Part shown: positions 23,200-31,579 of the stretch, one piece after another
Position numbering within the stretch: the stretch's first letter is position 1
How the letters are laid out: each line of letters starts with the position of its first letter
Source: Oscillospiraceae bacterium
GTDB lineage: Bacteria; Bacillota; Clostridia; Oscillospirales; CAG-272
Length of the DNA stretch: 41,222 nt
Direction: 5' to 3'
NCBI GenBank assembly: GCA_015064095.1
Contig: SVSW01000009.1
Span: forward strand, 1-41,222
Made by a program: the position numbers and the translations under genes
The notes under the pieces: model-generated
What the model saw: the letters and a program-made list of their open reading frames with translations, nothing else
Told to the model about the DNA's origin: nothing
Database searches by the model: none

Positions 23200-24069
23200 A
23201 TGTCATTTTCAACGGACGCAAAAAACGAAATATTGAGGGCTGTATCAGGCAAAAAATGCTGCAAGACCGCATATGCCGTGGGGCTTATTTTCGGTGCGGA
23301 AACCGACGGACACGATAAATTCATTTTTTCTGATAAGAACGAATTTGTGGCACACGCCGCGCATAAGGCTGCAATTTCCGCTTTCGGACATGATGCATCG
23401 CCGCACGGGGCGCGCGAAAACGGCAAAGCTTATGATCTTGCGATAGAGAGCAGAGAGCTTTATACGGTGCTTGACGGTATTCGCAAGAACGGGTTAAAAA
23501 AGACGCTTTTTCACTGCTCTGAATGTGCGATCGCATTTTTGCGCGGCCTTTTCATATCATCTGCAAGTGTGACAGACCCCGATAAGCAATATCACCTGGA
23601 ATTTAACATAAAAGACCTAAAGCTTGCCTCGGCAACATATCTTGCGCTGACTGAAATGTTTGCGCCCCCAACGCTTATAAACAGAAAAAACGGCGTTGGA
23701 TTGGTTTATAAAAGCAGCTCGACAATTGAAGACATACTCTCGGTCATCGGAGCGAATAACGCATATTTCGCGCTTGTTAACGGAAAGATAGAGCGTGAGA
23801 TAAGAAACAACGAAAATCGAGCCACAAACTGTGAAACGAGGAATATTGCAGCCTCGGTCGATGCGGCTGCAAAGCAAATAGAAGCAATAGAGATCCTGAA
23901 GGCGACGGATAAATACGACAGCCTTCCGCCGCAGCTCAAAGAAACCGCAGAAATGAGGTTGCTTTATCCTTCGCTTCCGTTATCGGAGCTCGCGGCAAAA
24001 TTCGCCCCGCCGCTGACAAAATCGGGGCTTAACAACAGACTTAAAAAAATTTTGGAGCTTGCAAACTGA
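23200..24069 (+). CDS. whiA: WhiA family DNA-binding protein
   Basis: WhiA has a LAGLIDADG-like N-terminal domain and a C-terminal helix-turn-helix; it is a sporulation regulator in Streptomyces and affects division and envelope in Bacillus. 289 aa here. Seen: N-terminal MSFSTDAKNEILR, the FLRGLFISSASVTDP segment (about 114-128) of the homing-endonuclease-like fold, and the C-terminal LPPQLKETAEMRLLYPSLPL...NNRLKKILELA HTH. The open frame extends to 23185, but the ATG at 23200 has GAGGT overlapping the murB stop and matches the family start. The usual whiA partners rapZ and yvcK are absent between murB and whiA. Confidence 0.94.
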   Translation: MSFSTDAKNEILRAVSGKKCCKTAYAVGLIFGAETDGHDKFIFSDKNEFVAHAAHKAAISAFGHDASPHGARENGKAYDLAIESRELYTVLDGIRKNGLKKTLFHCSECAIAFLRGLFISSASVTDPDKQYHLEFNIKDLKLASATYLALTEMFAPPTLINRKNGVGLVYKSSSTIEDILSVIGANNAYFALVNGKIEREIRNNENRATNCETRNIAASVDAAAKQIEAIEILKATDKYDSLPPQLKETAEMRLLYPSLPLSELAAKFAPPLTKSGLNNRLKKILELAN

Positions 24070-24070
24070 A

Positions 24071-27000
24071 ATGAAAGATTTTGTTCATCTTCACCTTCAC
24101 AGCGAATACAGTCTGCTCGACGGAGCGTGCAGGATCGCCGATATACCGAAAAGGGCAAAGGAATGCGGACACCGAGCCGTCGCCCTCACGGATCACGGGG
24201 TCATGTACGGTGCCGTTGCCTTTTTCCGCGCCTGCAAAAAGGAAGGCATAAAGCCGATAATCGGCTGTGAGGTGTATGTTGCTCCGAAATCAAGATTTGA
24301 TAAGCAGATCTCGGACGGCTCCGCTCAGCATCTCGTGTTACTTTGCAAAAATGAAACGGGGTATAAAAATCTAATAAAAATGGTTTCAACGGCGTTTACC
24401 GAGGGCTTTTATTCAAAACCGCGAGTAGACGATGCCTTGCTTGCCGAGCACCATGAAGGGCTTGTCGCACTTTCCGCTTGCCTTGCAGGCCGTATTCCGC
24501 GCCTGCTTTCGCGCGGAGAGTATGACGAGGCTTGTGCGGCGGCAAAGAAGTACGCCGGAATTTTCGGCAAAGACAATTTTTATATAGAAATTCAGGATCA
24601 TAATTTACCCGAGCAAAAGCAGATATTGCCGTCGCTTATAAAGCTCGCACATGACTGTGAGCTTCCGCTTGTTGCAACTAATGACTGTCATTATCTGCGC
24701 CGCGCGGATTCAGATACTCAAGCGGTGCTTATGTGCATACAGACGAATAATGTTCTCGCCGACGGCAGGCCAATAGGCTTTGAAACGGACGAGTTTTATT
24801 ATAAGACCACAGAGGAAATGGACGAGCTTTTCGGTGAGTATGAAGGGGCGATCGAGAACACCGCGAAGATTGCCGATATGTGTGATTTTGAATTTTCATT
24901 CGGCAAAACGTATTTGCCGGTTTTTCCGTGCCCGAACGGCGTTTCATCTGTCGATCATCTTCGCCGGCTGACGGCTGACGGCTTACGCCGCCGCATTGAA
25001 ATGGGCGATATAGATATAAATACTGCAGATCTTGATGAGTATACAAAGCGCATTGAATATGAACTTTCGGTCATCGAGAAAATGGGCTATGCGGACTATT
25101 TTTTGATAGTTCAGGACTATGTAAATTTTGCAAAGAGCAAAAAAATACCCGTAGGCCCGGGGCGTGGTTCGGGAGCAGGAAGCCTTGTTGCTTTCGTCCT
25201 TGGGATCACCGATGTCGATTCGATAAAATTCGGACTGCTTTTCGAGCGCTTTTTGAACCCCGAGCGCGTCAGCATGCCCGATATTGATATTGACTTTTGT
25301 TATAACCGCCGCGGGGAGGTCCTTGAATATCTTTCAGAGCGTTACGGAGCTGACCACGTTTCTCAGATAATAACATTCGGCACGCTTGCTGCGCGAGCCG
25401 CCGTTCGCGATGTCGGCCGGGTTCTCGGTATGCCTTATTCCGATGTTGATGCCGTTGCACGTGCTGTGCCGCAGGCGCTTGATATGACTATCGACCGCGC
25501 GTTGAAGATGCCAGAGCTGCGAGAGATGTATGAAAGCTCCGCCGAAATACGCAAGCTCATCGATACGGCAAGAGCGATCGAGGGAATGCCGAGGAATGTT
25601 TCGATACACGCCGCAGGTGTCGTTATAACGCAAGACCCCGTGAGCAGCTATGTACCGCTTGCCACCTCAAACGGCGCGGTCGTCACGCAGTTTGATATGA
25701 ACACCGTTGCCGATCTCGGACTTTTAAAGTTTGATCTGCTCGCTTTGCGATATTTGACGATAATAAATGATGCGCAAATGCAGATCCGCGAGAATGATCC
25801 CGATTTCGATATAACAAAAGTTCCGCTTAACGATAAAAAAGCATATAAGATCATTTCCTCAGGCAACACACTCGGTATTTTCCAGCTTGAGTCTGCCGGT
25901 ATTACTTCTATGCTTATGAATCTGCGTCCCGAATCTATTGACGATATTTTAGCGGCGATCGCGCTTTACCGTCCGGGTCCTATGGACTCGATACCGAAAT
26001 ATATCGAGAGCCGCCACAATAGGGAAAAGGTTAATTATGCGCTGCCGGAGCTTGAAGGGATACTTTCTTCGACCTATGGCTGCCTTGTATATCAGGAGCA
26101 GGTCATGCAGGTGTTCCGAGAGATCGCAGGATATTCCTACGGACAGGCTGACATCGTGCGACGTGCTATGTCAAAAAAGCACGCAGATGAGCTTGAAGCC
26201 GAGCGCGGCCGCTTCGTCAGCGGCGCTGTTGAGCGCGGCATTTCACCAAGTGATGCCGAAAAGCTCTTTGACGATATGGGTAGCTTTGCAAGCTATGCCT
26301 TCAATAAAAGCCATGCCGCCGCGTATGCCCTGATATCGTACAGAACGGCATATTTGAAGGCGCATTATCCGCGCGAATATTTTGCGGCACTTCTGACCTC
26401 GGTGCTCGGAAATTCCGTCAAGATCACCGAGTATATTTCCGAATGCAACAAAGCCGGAATTCAGGTTTTGCCGCCCGATATCAACGAATCGGGAATGTAT
26501 TTTCATGTGAGCGGCAAAAACATATGCTTTGGACTGCTCGCACTGCGAAATGTCGGAAAGCAGTTTGCTCAAAATCTGATAAACGAAAGAAAGCTCGCAC
26601 GTTTTTCGTCATTCACCGACTTTATCGAACGAATGAGCTCGGGCGAGCTTAATAAGCGCCAGATAGAATCGTTGATAAAATCCGGCGCGTTTGACGGGCT
26701 TGGGGTCTTTCGCAGTCGTCTTCTTTCGTCATATGAAAAAATAATTGATAACGCAAACGATAAATCAAGAGGCAATATTGCAGGCCAGCTCGATATGTTT
26801 TCAATCGGGCAAGAAGATCTAAAAGCTCCGACCTTTGAATATCCCGATATACCCGAATTTTCCGTCAAGGAAAAGCTGATGCTTGAGAAAGAATGCTCGG
26901 GAATGTATTTTTCGGGTCACATTATCGACAGCTATTCAAAATGTATAGGCTCAATAAGTGTTACGCCGATAGCCGAGCTTATCGGTGACGAAAACGCCGA

Positions 27001-27529
27001 TAAGATACACGACCGCGACCGTGTGACCGTTGCGGGTATTATAACCTCGCTCACTCGTAAAACGACAAAGAAAGATGAACAGATGGCATTTTTCACGCTT
27101 GAGGATAGATGCGGGGAGATCGAATGTGTGGTCTTTTCGCGGCAGTATGAAAGACTTTCCTCATATCTGCGAGTTGATGCTGCTGTAAAGGTTGAGGGCA
27201 CTGTTTCCGTTCGTGACGAGGAAGATCCGAAAATACTTGCCTCAAACATCGAAGATCTTATTGAAAATGACCGTTTTCAAGTGAAAAAGGAAGAACCGAA
27301 ATCCGAACCAAAGCCGAAAAAGCTTTATCTGCGCGTGCCGAATATGAGTTCCGAGGAATACAAAAAATCCGAAAATCTTATTGAGATCTTCCCCGGAGAT
27401 ACACCCGTTATGTATTACGAAACGGAATCGAAAAAGTATTTCGTACGTCACAGCGGCATGCACATTTCATCATTTTTGCTTTCCGAGCTTGAGAAATATC
27501 TCGGAAAAGACAATGTAGTATACAAATAA
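24071..27529 (+). CDS. dnaE: DNA polymerase III alpha subunit, DnaE type
   Basis: Replicative C-family polymerase. 1152 aa, in order: PHP domain starting FVHLHLHSEYSLLDG, palm with catalytic aspartates in PDIDIDF (403-409), fingers, tandem helix-hairpin-helix region, and C-terminal OB fold (around VTVAGIITSLTRKTTKKDEQMAFFTLED). No internal 3'-5' exonuclease insertion in the PHP domain, so it is DnaE and not PolC; in Firmicutes DnaE usually primes and extends for PolC. ATG at 24071 is 1 nt after the whiA stop; an in-frame TTG at 24059 is less likely. Full length, with its own terminator. Confidence 0.96.
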   Translation: MKDFVHLHLHSEYSLLDGACRIADIPKRAKECGHRAVALTDHGVMYGAVAFFRACKKEGIKPIIGCEVYVAPKSRFDKQISDGSAQHLVLLCKNETGYKNLIKMVSTAFTEGFYSKPRVDDALLAEHHEGLVALSACLAGRIPRLLSRGEYDEACAAAKKYAGIFGKDNFYIEIQDHNLPEQKQILPSLIKLAHDCELPLVATNDCHYLRRADSDTQAVLMCIQTNNVLADGRPIGFETDEFYYKTTEEMDELFGEYEGAIENTAKIADMCDFEFSFGKTYLPVFPCPNGVSSVDHLRRLTADGLRRRIEMGDIDINTADLDEYTKRIEYELSVIEKMGYADYFLIVQDYVNFAKSKKIPVGPGRGSGAGSLVAFVLGITDVDSIKFGLLFERFLNPERVSMPDIDIDFCYNRRGEVLEYLSERYGADHVSQIITFGTLAARAAVRDVGRVLGMPYSDVDAVARAVPQALDMTIDRALKMPELREMYESSAEIRKLIDTARAIEGMPRNVSIHAAGVVITQDPVSSYVPLATSNGAVVTQFDMNTVADLGLLKFDLLALRYLTIINDAQMQIRENDPDFDITKVPLNDKKAYKIISSGNTLGIFQLESAGITSMLMNLRPESIDDILAAIALYRPGPMDSIPKYIESRHNREKVNYALPELEGILSSTYGCLVYQEQVMQVFREIAGYSYGQADIVRRAMSKKHADELEAERGRFVSGAVERGISPSDAEKLFDDMGSFASYAFNKSHAAAYALISYRTAYLKAHYPREYFAALLTSVLGNSVKITEYISECNKAGIQVLPPDINESGMYFHVSGKNICFGLLALRNVGKQFAQNLINERKLARFSSFTDFIERMSSGELNKRQIESLIKSGAFDGLGVFRSRLLSSYEKIIDNANDKSRGNIAGQLDMFSIGQEDLKAPTFEYPDIPEFSVKEKLMLEKECSGMYFSGHIIDSYSKCIGSISVTPIAELIGDENADKIHDRDRVTVAGIITSLTRKTTKKDEQMAFFTLEDRCGEIECVVFSRQYERLSSYLRVDAAVKVEGTVSVRDEEDPKILASNIEDLIENDRFQVKKEEPKSEPKPKKLYLRVPNMSSEEYKKSENLIEIFPGDTPVMYYETESKKYFVRHSGMHISSFLLSELEKYLGKDNVVYK

Positions 27530-27553
27530 AAAAGCTCCTGAGGGAGCTTTTTT
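27528..27553. terminator. Bidirectional terminator between dnaE and the BofC-like gene
   Basis: AAAAAAGCTCC / TGAG / GGAGCTTTTTT, perfect stem with U tracts both ways. Confidence 0.9.
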
Positions 27554-27554
27554 A

Positions 27555-27914
27555 TTATTCTGTGAAGTCCTCTTTGAGCGCATTCAAATTATCCGTTCCG
27601 CGAACGGTGATGCCGTCGGCGAGAGAGTCGCGGTCGGCGCGCGGCAGGGTCACAACGAAAACGTCAAGAGTTTCGATAAGCTTGTTTTTCTCGGAAAATA
27701 TCCCGATCTTCCCGTTATGCTCGCGCATAAAATAGATGGGTTCTTCGTCCTGATCAAGGGTGATCATATCAGATATATCGGCATTTTTTGCCGCTTCCGC
27801 ATTTTTTCGTATTATGCCCGCCGCCGTGCAAAGCGAGATCGCACACACGGTAACAAGACATATAACGGCGACTGAAAGCGAGCCGAAAAGCCACATAAGT
27901 TTCTTGTTTTTCAT
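27555..27914 (-). CDS. Single-pass membrane protein with a BofC C-terminal-like domain
   Basis: 119 aa: one N-terminal membrane helix (about residues 9-32), a short linker, then a domain with FMREHNGKIGIFSEKNKLIE and TLPRADRDSLADGITV, the pattern I know from BofC C-terminal-like domains of Clostridia. BofC in Bacillus controls SpoIVB signalling across the forespore envelope; proteins with only this domain are widespread and uncharacterised. ATG at 27914 has GGAG 6 nt upstream; the TTG at 27926 lies upstream of it and is rejected. Single-gene unit convergent with dnaE. Family call is from pattern memory only. Confidence 0.7.
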   Translation of the reverse strand: MKNKKLMWLFGSLSVAVICLVTVCAISLCTAAGIIRKNAEAAKNADISDMITLDQDEEPIYFMREHNGKIGIFSEKNKLIETLDVFVVTLPRADRDSLADGITVRGTDNLNALKEDFTE

Positions 27915-27947
27915 ATAAATCTCCAAAAATTAATTGGTACTATTATT

Positions 27948-27977
27948 TTGACCTAAAAACGAAATACGATGTAAAAT
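27948..27977 (+). promoter_or_regulatory. Promoter of the class A PBP gene
   Basis: TTGACC (27948-27953), 18 nt, TAAAAT (27972-27977), about 46 nt before the GTG start. Confidence 0.6.
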
Positions 27978-28023
27978 ACGGGCAATAATAGAGTTGGGAT
28001 TTTATTGAAAAGGTGGTTTTTAA

Positions 28024-30381
28024 GTGAAAAAAAGGGCAAAAACAGGATACAGACCGCGCCGCAAGGCGGCGGTCATACTTGCCATACTGAGCGTTCCTCT
28101 GCTAACGGTGCTTTTTTCAGTGAGTGCTGTTGCGATATACATGAATGTTAACGGTATCGACACCGATATTGAGCTTTCTCTTTTTGAGGGAGTTGGAAGT
28201 GACACGGTTTCAAGAATTTATTATTTTGATGATGACGGGGTGGCACGTGAGCTGGAGATTATAAGCGGCTCGCGTATGACGGTTTACGCAAAGCTTGAAA
28301 GTATACCGAAGGATCTCCAAAATGCCTTTGTTGCCGTTGAGGATAAGCGCTTTTACAGTCATTCGGGGGTTGATTGGTACAGAACGCTCGGCGCAACATT
28401 GAACTATATTTTTAAATTCGACACGAGCTTCGGCGCGTCAACGATAACTCAACAGTTAATAAAAAACGTAACCAACGATGACGAGTATTCAATAAGACGT
28501 AAGCTTCAGGAGATCTTTTATGCCACCGATCTTGAGCGCAATATGTCAAAGAATGAGATACTGGAAATGTATCTTAATATCGTTAACCTTTCGCAAAATT
28601 GCTTCGGCGTTGGTGCGGCGGCGGAGAAATATTTTTCAAAAGATGTATCTGAGCTTTCGCTCATTGAATGTGCGGCTATCGCCTCAATCACAAAAAATCC
28701 GTCTTATTATGACCCGATAAAAAACCCGGAAAACAACGCGCGACGCCGCGACACAGTGCTGACTTTAATGTTGGAGCAGGGGTATATCACCGAAGAAGAA
28801 TATAATGAAACGTACGGCAAGGAGCTGACGCTCAACGTTAACAGAAAAAGCTCCGAAGCAAATTCATGGTATGTAGATATGGTCATAAATGATATAATTG
28901 ATGACTTAATAGAAGAACTCGGTTACAGCCGTGCTGCGGCAAGCTTGCTTGTTTTTTCAGGCGGACTTAAAATATATACTGCCATGGATCCCGATATACA
29001 AAATACATTAACGGAGTATTTTGAAAACACAGATAATTTCCCCGAGGACGATCTTGAGGACGGTAGATGCGCCATGATAATAATCGATCCGTATACGGGA
29101 AATATTCTCGGCGTTGCGGGTTCTATCGGAGAGAAAACAGGGGATAGACTTCAAAATTATGCAACAGATACGCGCCGCCCGTCGGGCTCTGCTGTAAAGC
29201 CGCTTTCCGTATATGCCCCGGCGCTTGAAGAGGGTGTTATCACATGGGCAAGCGTTTATGATGACGTGCCGATCGAATTTATTGAGGAAAGTGACGGCAC
29301 ATATAAGACCTGGCCGAACAATGCAACTCATGTTTATCACGGACTTTGCGGCATAGAATATGCCATTGAGGAATCCTTAAATACTGTTGCCGTTAATGTT
29401 TTGACCGATCTCGGAACGGATCGCTCTTATGATTATCTTAAAAACAAATTCGGACTTGAAAGCTTGGTCGAAGCCGATAACGGGATCGCCTCGCTTGCGC
29501 TCGGTCAGCAAAATTACGGCGTCACCCTTCGCGAGCTTACCGCGGCATATACCGCATTTCCGAACGAGGGACGCCGCCTCGAGGCACGTTCGTATATACT
29601 TGTTCAGTCAAGGGAAGGAAAGACGCTTTTGAGCCGCGAGATCGAGGGTGAGCAGGTAATAAGCACCGAAACTGCCGCAATAATGACAAAGCTCCTCGGA
29701 AGTGTAACGGCCGCACACGCAACAATAGATCTTGACAGATATATCTCAACTGCCGGCAAAACGGGAACGACCCAGGACACATGCGACCGTTGGTTTGTGG
29801 GTTATACACCCTATTATCTTGCAGGCGTTTGGTACGGACATGAATACCCGACGACCTTACCCGAAAGCGCAAAAAGCATATGTTCAACGGTTTGGAACGA
29901 CGTTATGACGGAAATACACGGGGAAATTATAGAATCGGGCAATATAAAGGATTTTGACGTTCCCGATAATATAATAACCGCGAGCTTTTGCGCGGATTCC
30001 GGAAAGCTCATGACAGGAGCGTGCCTTGCCGATCCGCGAGGAGACAGAGAAGAAAGCGGTTGGTTTGTTGACGGCACGCAGCCGACAGAATTTTGCACCT
30101 GCCACGTGCTCGTTGATTATGATATCGTACACGGTGGCATAGCATCTCCTTTTTGCTATTCGGAGAATATAAAAAAAGTCGGACTTATCACGGTTGAACG
30201 CGATTTTCCGACAGAGGTAACGGTGACGGACGCACAGTATGTTTATAAACTGTTGCCGAACAATATATCCCCGTACTTCGGTGATGATAAAGCCTATTTC
30301 GCAAATATAATGGACACAGGCAGATATTGCGGTATATCAAAAGGAGAAAAGCAATATAACCGATATTGTTACTATCATTAA
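28024..30381 (+). CDS. Class A penicillin-binding protein (GT51 transglycosylase plus transpeptidase)
   Basis: Polymerises lipid II and crosslinks peptidoglycan. 785 aa: short cytoplasmic basic N-terminus, one anchor helix (about 16-40), GT51 domain with catalytic Glu106 in VEDKRFYSH and GASTITQQL (137-145), then the transpeptidase with nucleophile motif SAVK (Ser389-Lys392), SLN (451-453) and KTGT (579-582). A C-terminal extension after the transpeptidase holds several cysteines (CADSGKLMTGACL, EFCTCH) as in many Clostridia PBPs. Start is GTG with AAGGTGG 7 nt upstream. Own promoter and terminator. Confidence 0.95.
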   Translation: MKKRAKTGYRPRRKAAVILAILSVPLLTVLFSVSAVAIYMNVNGIDTDIELSLFEGVGSDTVSRIYYFDDDGVARELEIISGSRMTVYAKLESIPKDLQNAFVAVEDKRFYSHSGVDWYRTLGATLNYIFKFDTSFGASTITQQLIKNVTNDDEYSIRRKLQEIFYATDLERNMSKNEILEMYLNIVNLSQNCFGVGAAAEKYFSKDVSELSLIECAAIASITKNPSYYDPIKNPENNARRRDTVLTLMLEQGYITEEEYNETYGKELTLNVNRKSSEANSWYVDMVINDIIDDLIEELGYSRAAASLLVFSGGLKIYTAMDPDIQNTLTEYFENTDNFPEDDLEDGRCAMIIIDPYTGNILGVAGSIGEKTGDRLQNYATDTRRPSGSAVKPLSVYAPALEEGVITWASVYDDVPIEFIEESDGTYKTWPNNATHVYHGLCGIEYAIEESLNTVAVNVLTDLGTDRSYDYLKNKFGLESLVEADNGIASLALGQQNYGVTLRELTAAYTAFPNEGRRLEARSYILVQSREGKTLLSREIEGEQVISTETAAIMTKLLGSVTAAHATIDLDRYISTAGKTGTTQDTCDRWFVGYTPYYLAGVWYGHEYPTTLPESAKSICSTVWNDVMTEIHGEIIESGNIKDFDVPDNIITASFCADSGKLMTGACLADPRGDREESGWFVDGTQPTEFCTCHVLVDYDIVHGGIASPFCYSENIKKVGLITVERDFPTEVTVTDAQYVYKLLPNNISPYFGDDKAYFANIMDTGRYCGISKGEKQYNRYCYYH

Positions 30382-30418
30382 ATAAAAGCGTAAATGCATT
30401 TGCATTTACGCTTTTATT
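30381..30418. terminator. Long perfect bidirectional terminator between the PBP gene and mnmA
   Basis: AATAAAAGCGTAAATGCA (30381-30398), TT, TGCATTTACGCTTTTATT (30401-30418): 18 complementary positions. The mnmA stop codon (30406-30408) lies in one arm. Confidence 0.85.
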
Positions 30419-31431
30419 ATTCCACCGCCGACGAGGATATCTTCGGAATAAATTACGGCTGACTGACCGGGGGCGGGCGCTCTTTGTGGCTCGTCGAATT
30501 CCACTAAAATTTCATTATTATCAAGCATTGAAACCGTCGCGGGCTGTGCAGTATGTCCGTAGCGTATCTTCACATCAAAGCGCGCGGGAAGCCTGAATGC
30601 CGAGGATATATTTATATCACGCAGATATACCTTTTTCTTAAAAAGCTCCTCGTTTTTGCCTAGCGTGACCGTGTTGCTCGCTACGCATTTAGAAAGCACG
30701 TATCTCGGTTCTCCGAAGGCAACACCAAGTCCCTTCCTTTGACCTACGGTATAGTTTATGATGCCCGAATGTTTGCCGATAATATTTCCGTCAGCGTCAA
30801 GAAAATCTCCGGGGATACACTCGCAAGACGTTTCGCGGCGAATAAAGCCGGCATAATCACCGTCCGGTACAAAGCATATGTCCTGACTGTCGCTCTTGTG
30901 TGCACTTATAAGTCCGTGATCTTCGGCGATCGCGCGCACCTCGCTTTTTTCAATATTGGAAAGAGGAAAGACCGAGCGCGCTATTTGATCCTTCGAGAGC
31001 TGCCAAAGCACGTAAGACTGGTCTTTCTTTTTGTCATCGGCACACAGTATTACGGGCACTCCGTCGATCTCACCGCGCTTTACATAATGCCCCGTGGCGA
31101 TCAGATCATATCCGTGTTCTTCTGCAAAATCGAGGAAAAGCCCGAATTTTATCAGCTTATTGCAATCAACGCACGGATTGGGGGTTTCACCTTTTAGGTA
31201 AGACTCGGCAAAAGGCTTTTTTATGAGCGCATTAAACTGCTCGCGGCAGTCAATAGTTAAATGCTCAATGCCGAGTTTATCGCAAACCTCTTTTGCGTCA
31301 TTTGCGTCGGATTCGTTGTCCGAGAGCAGCATGGTAGCACCGCCGACCGTATATCCTTGATTTTGCAGGATCACGGCAGCAACAGAGCTGTCAACACCGC
31401 CACTCATGGCAACAAGCACTTTTTCTTGCAC
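30406..31431 (-). CDS. mnmA: tRNA-specific 2-thiouridylase MnmA
   Basis: Installs sulfur at U34 of tRNA-Lys, -Glu and -Gln. 341 aa. PP-loop SGGVDSS at residues 10-16; the two catalytic cysteines are Cys90 in NPCVDCN and Cys186 in SQDICFVPDGDY; GHYVKRG and YTVGQRKGLGVA follow the family order, with a C-terminal beta-barrel. Start is GTG with GGAGGTGA about 7 nt upstream. Many Clostridia place mnmA beside iscS/nifS; no cysteine desulfurase is adjacent, so sulfur is supplied from elsewhere. The last codons and the stop overlap the terminator hairpin. Confidence 0.95.
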   Translation of the reverse strand: MQEKVLVAMSGGVDSSVAAVILQNQGYTVGGATMLLSDNESDANDAKEVCDKLGIEHLTIDCREQFNALIKKPFAESYLKGETPNPCVDCNKLIKFGLFLDFAEEHGYDLIATGHYVKRGEIDGVPVILCADDKKKDQSYVLWQLSKDQIARSVFPLSNIEKSEVRAIAEDHGLISAHKSDSQDICFVPDGDYAGFIRRETSCECIPGDFLDADGNIIGKHSGIINYTVGQRKGLGVAFGEPRYVLSKCVASNTVTLGKNEELFKKKVYLRDINISSAFRLPARFDVKIRYGHTAQPATVSMLDNNEILVEFDEPQRAPAPGQSAVIYSEDILVGGGIIKA

Positions 31432-31454
31432 GATATCTCACCTCCCGTGATGAA

Positions 31455-31483
31455 ATTATAACCCGAATTCACCGTTTTTTCAA
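31455..31483 (-). promoter_or_regulatory. Promoter of mnmA
   Basis: Minus strand TTGAAA (31483-31478), 17 nt, TATAAT (31460-31455), about 24 nt before the GTG. Confidence 0.78.
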
Positions 31484-31544
31484 GTATTTTATGAATATTT
31501 AATAAAATTTACAAATTAATAAGGTTTTTTCTCTTAAAATGTAG

Positions 31545-31550
31545 TATAAT
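31545..31550 (+). promoter_or_regulatory. -10 box of the secA promoter
   Basis: TATAAT 30 nt before the secA start. No good -35 box is found at 16-18 nt; the preceding bases are a run of T and A, so strength is uncertain. Confidence 0.5.
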
Positions 31551-31579
31551 AAATTGATTATGATATTTTGGAGGCCTAT

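Noticed and set aside
22737-23426. Minus-strand open frame of 229 aa spanning the end of murB and start of whiA
   Set aside because: Antisense to two conserved genes; composition is not protein-like and no start signal is visible.
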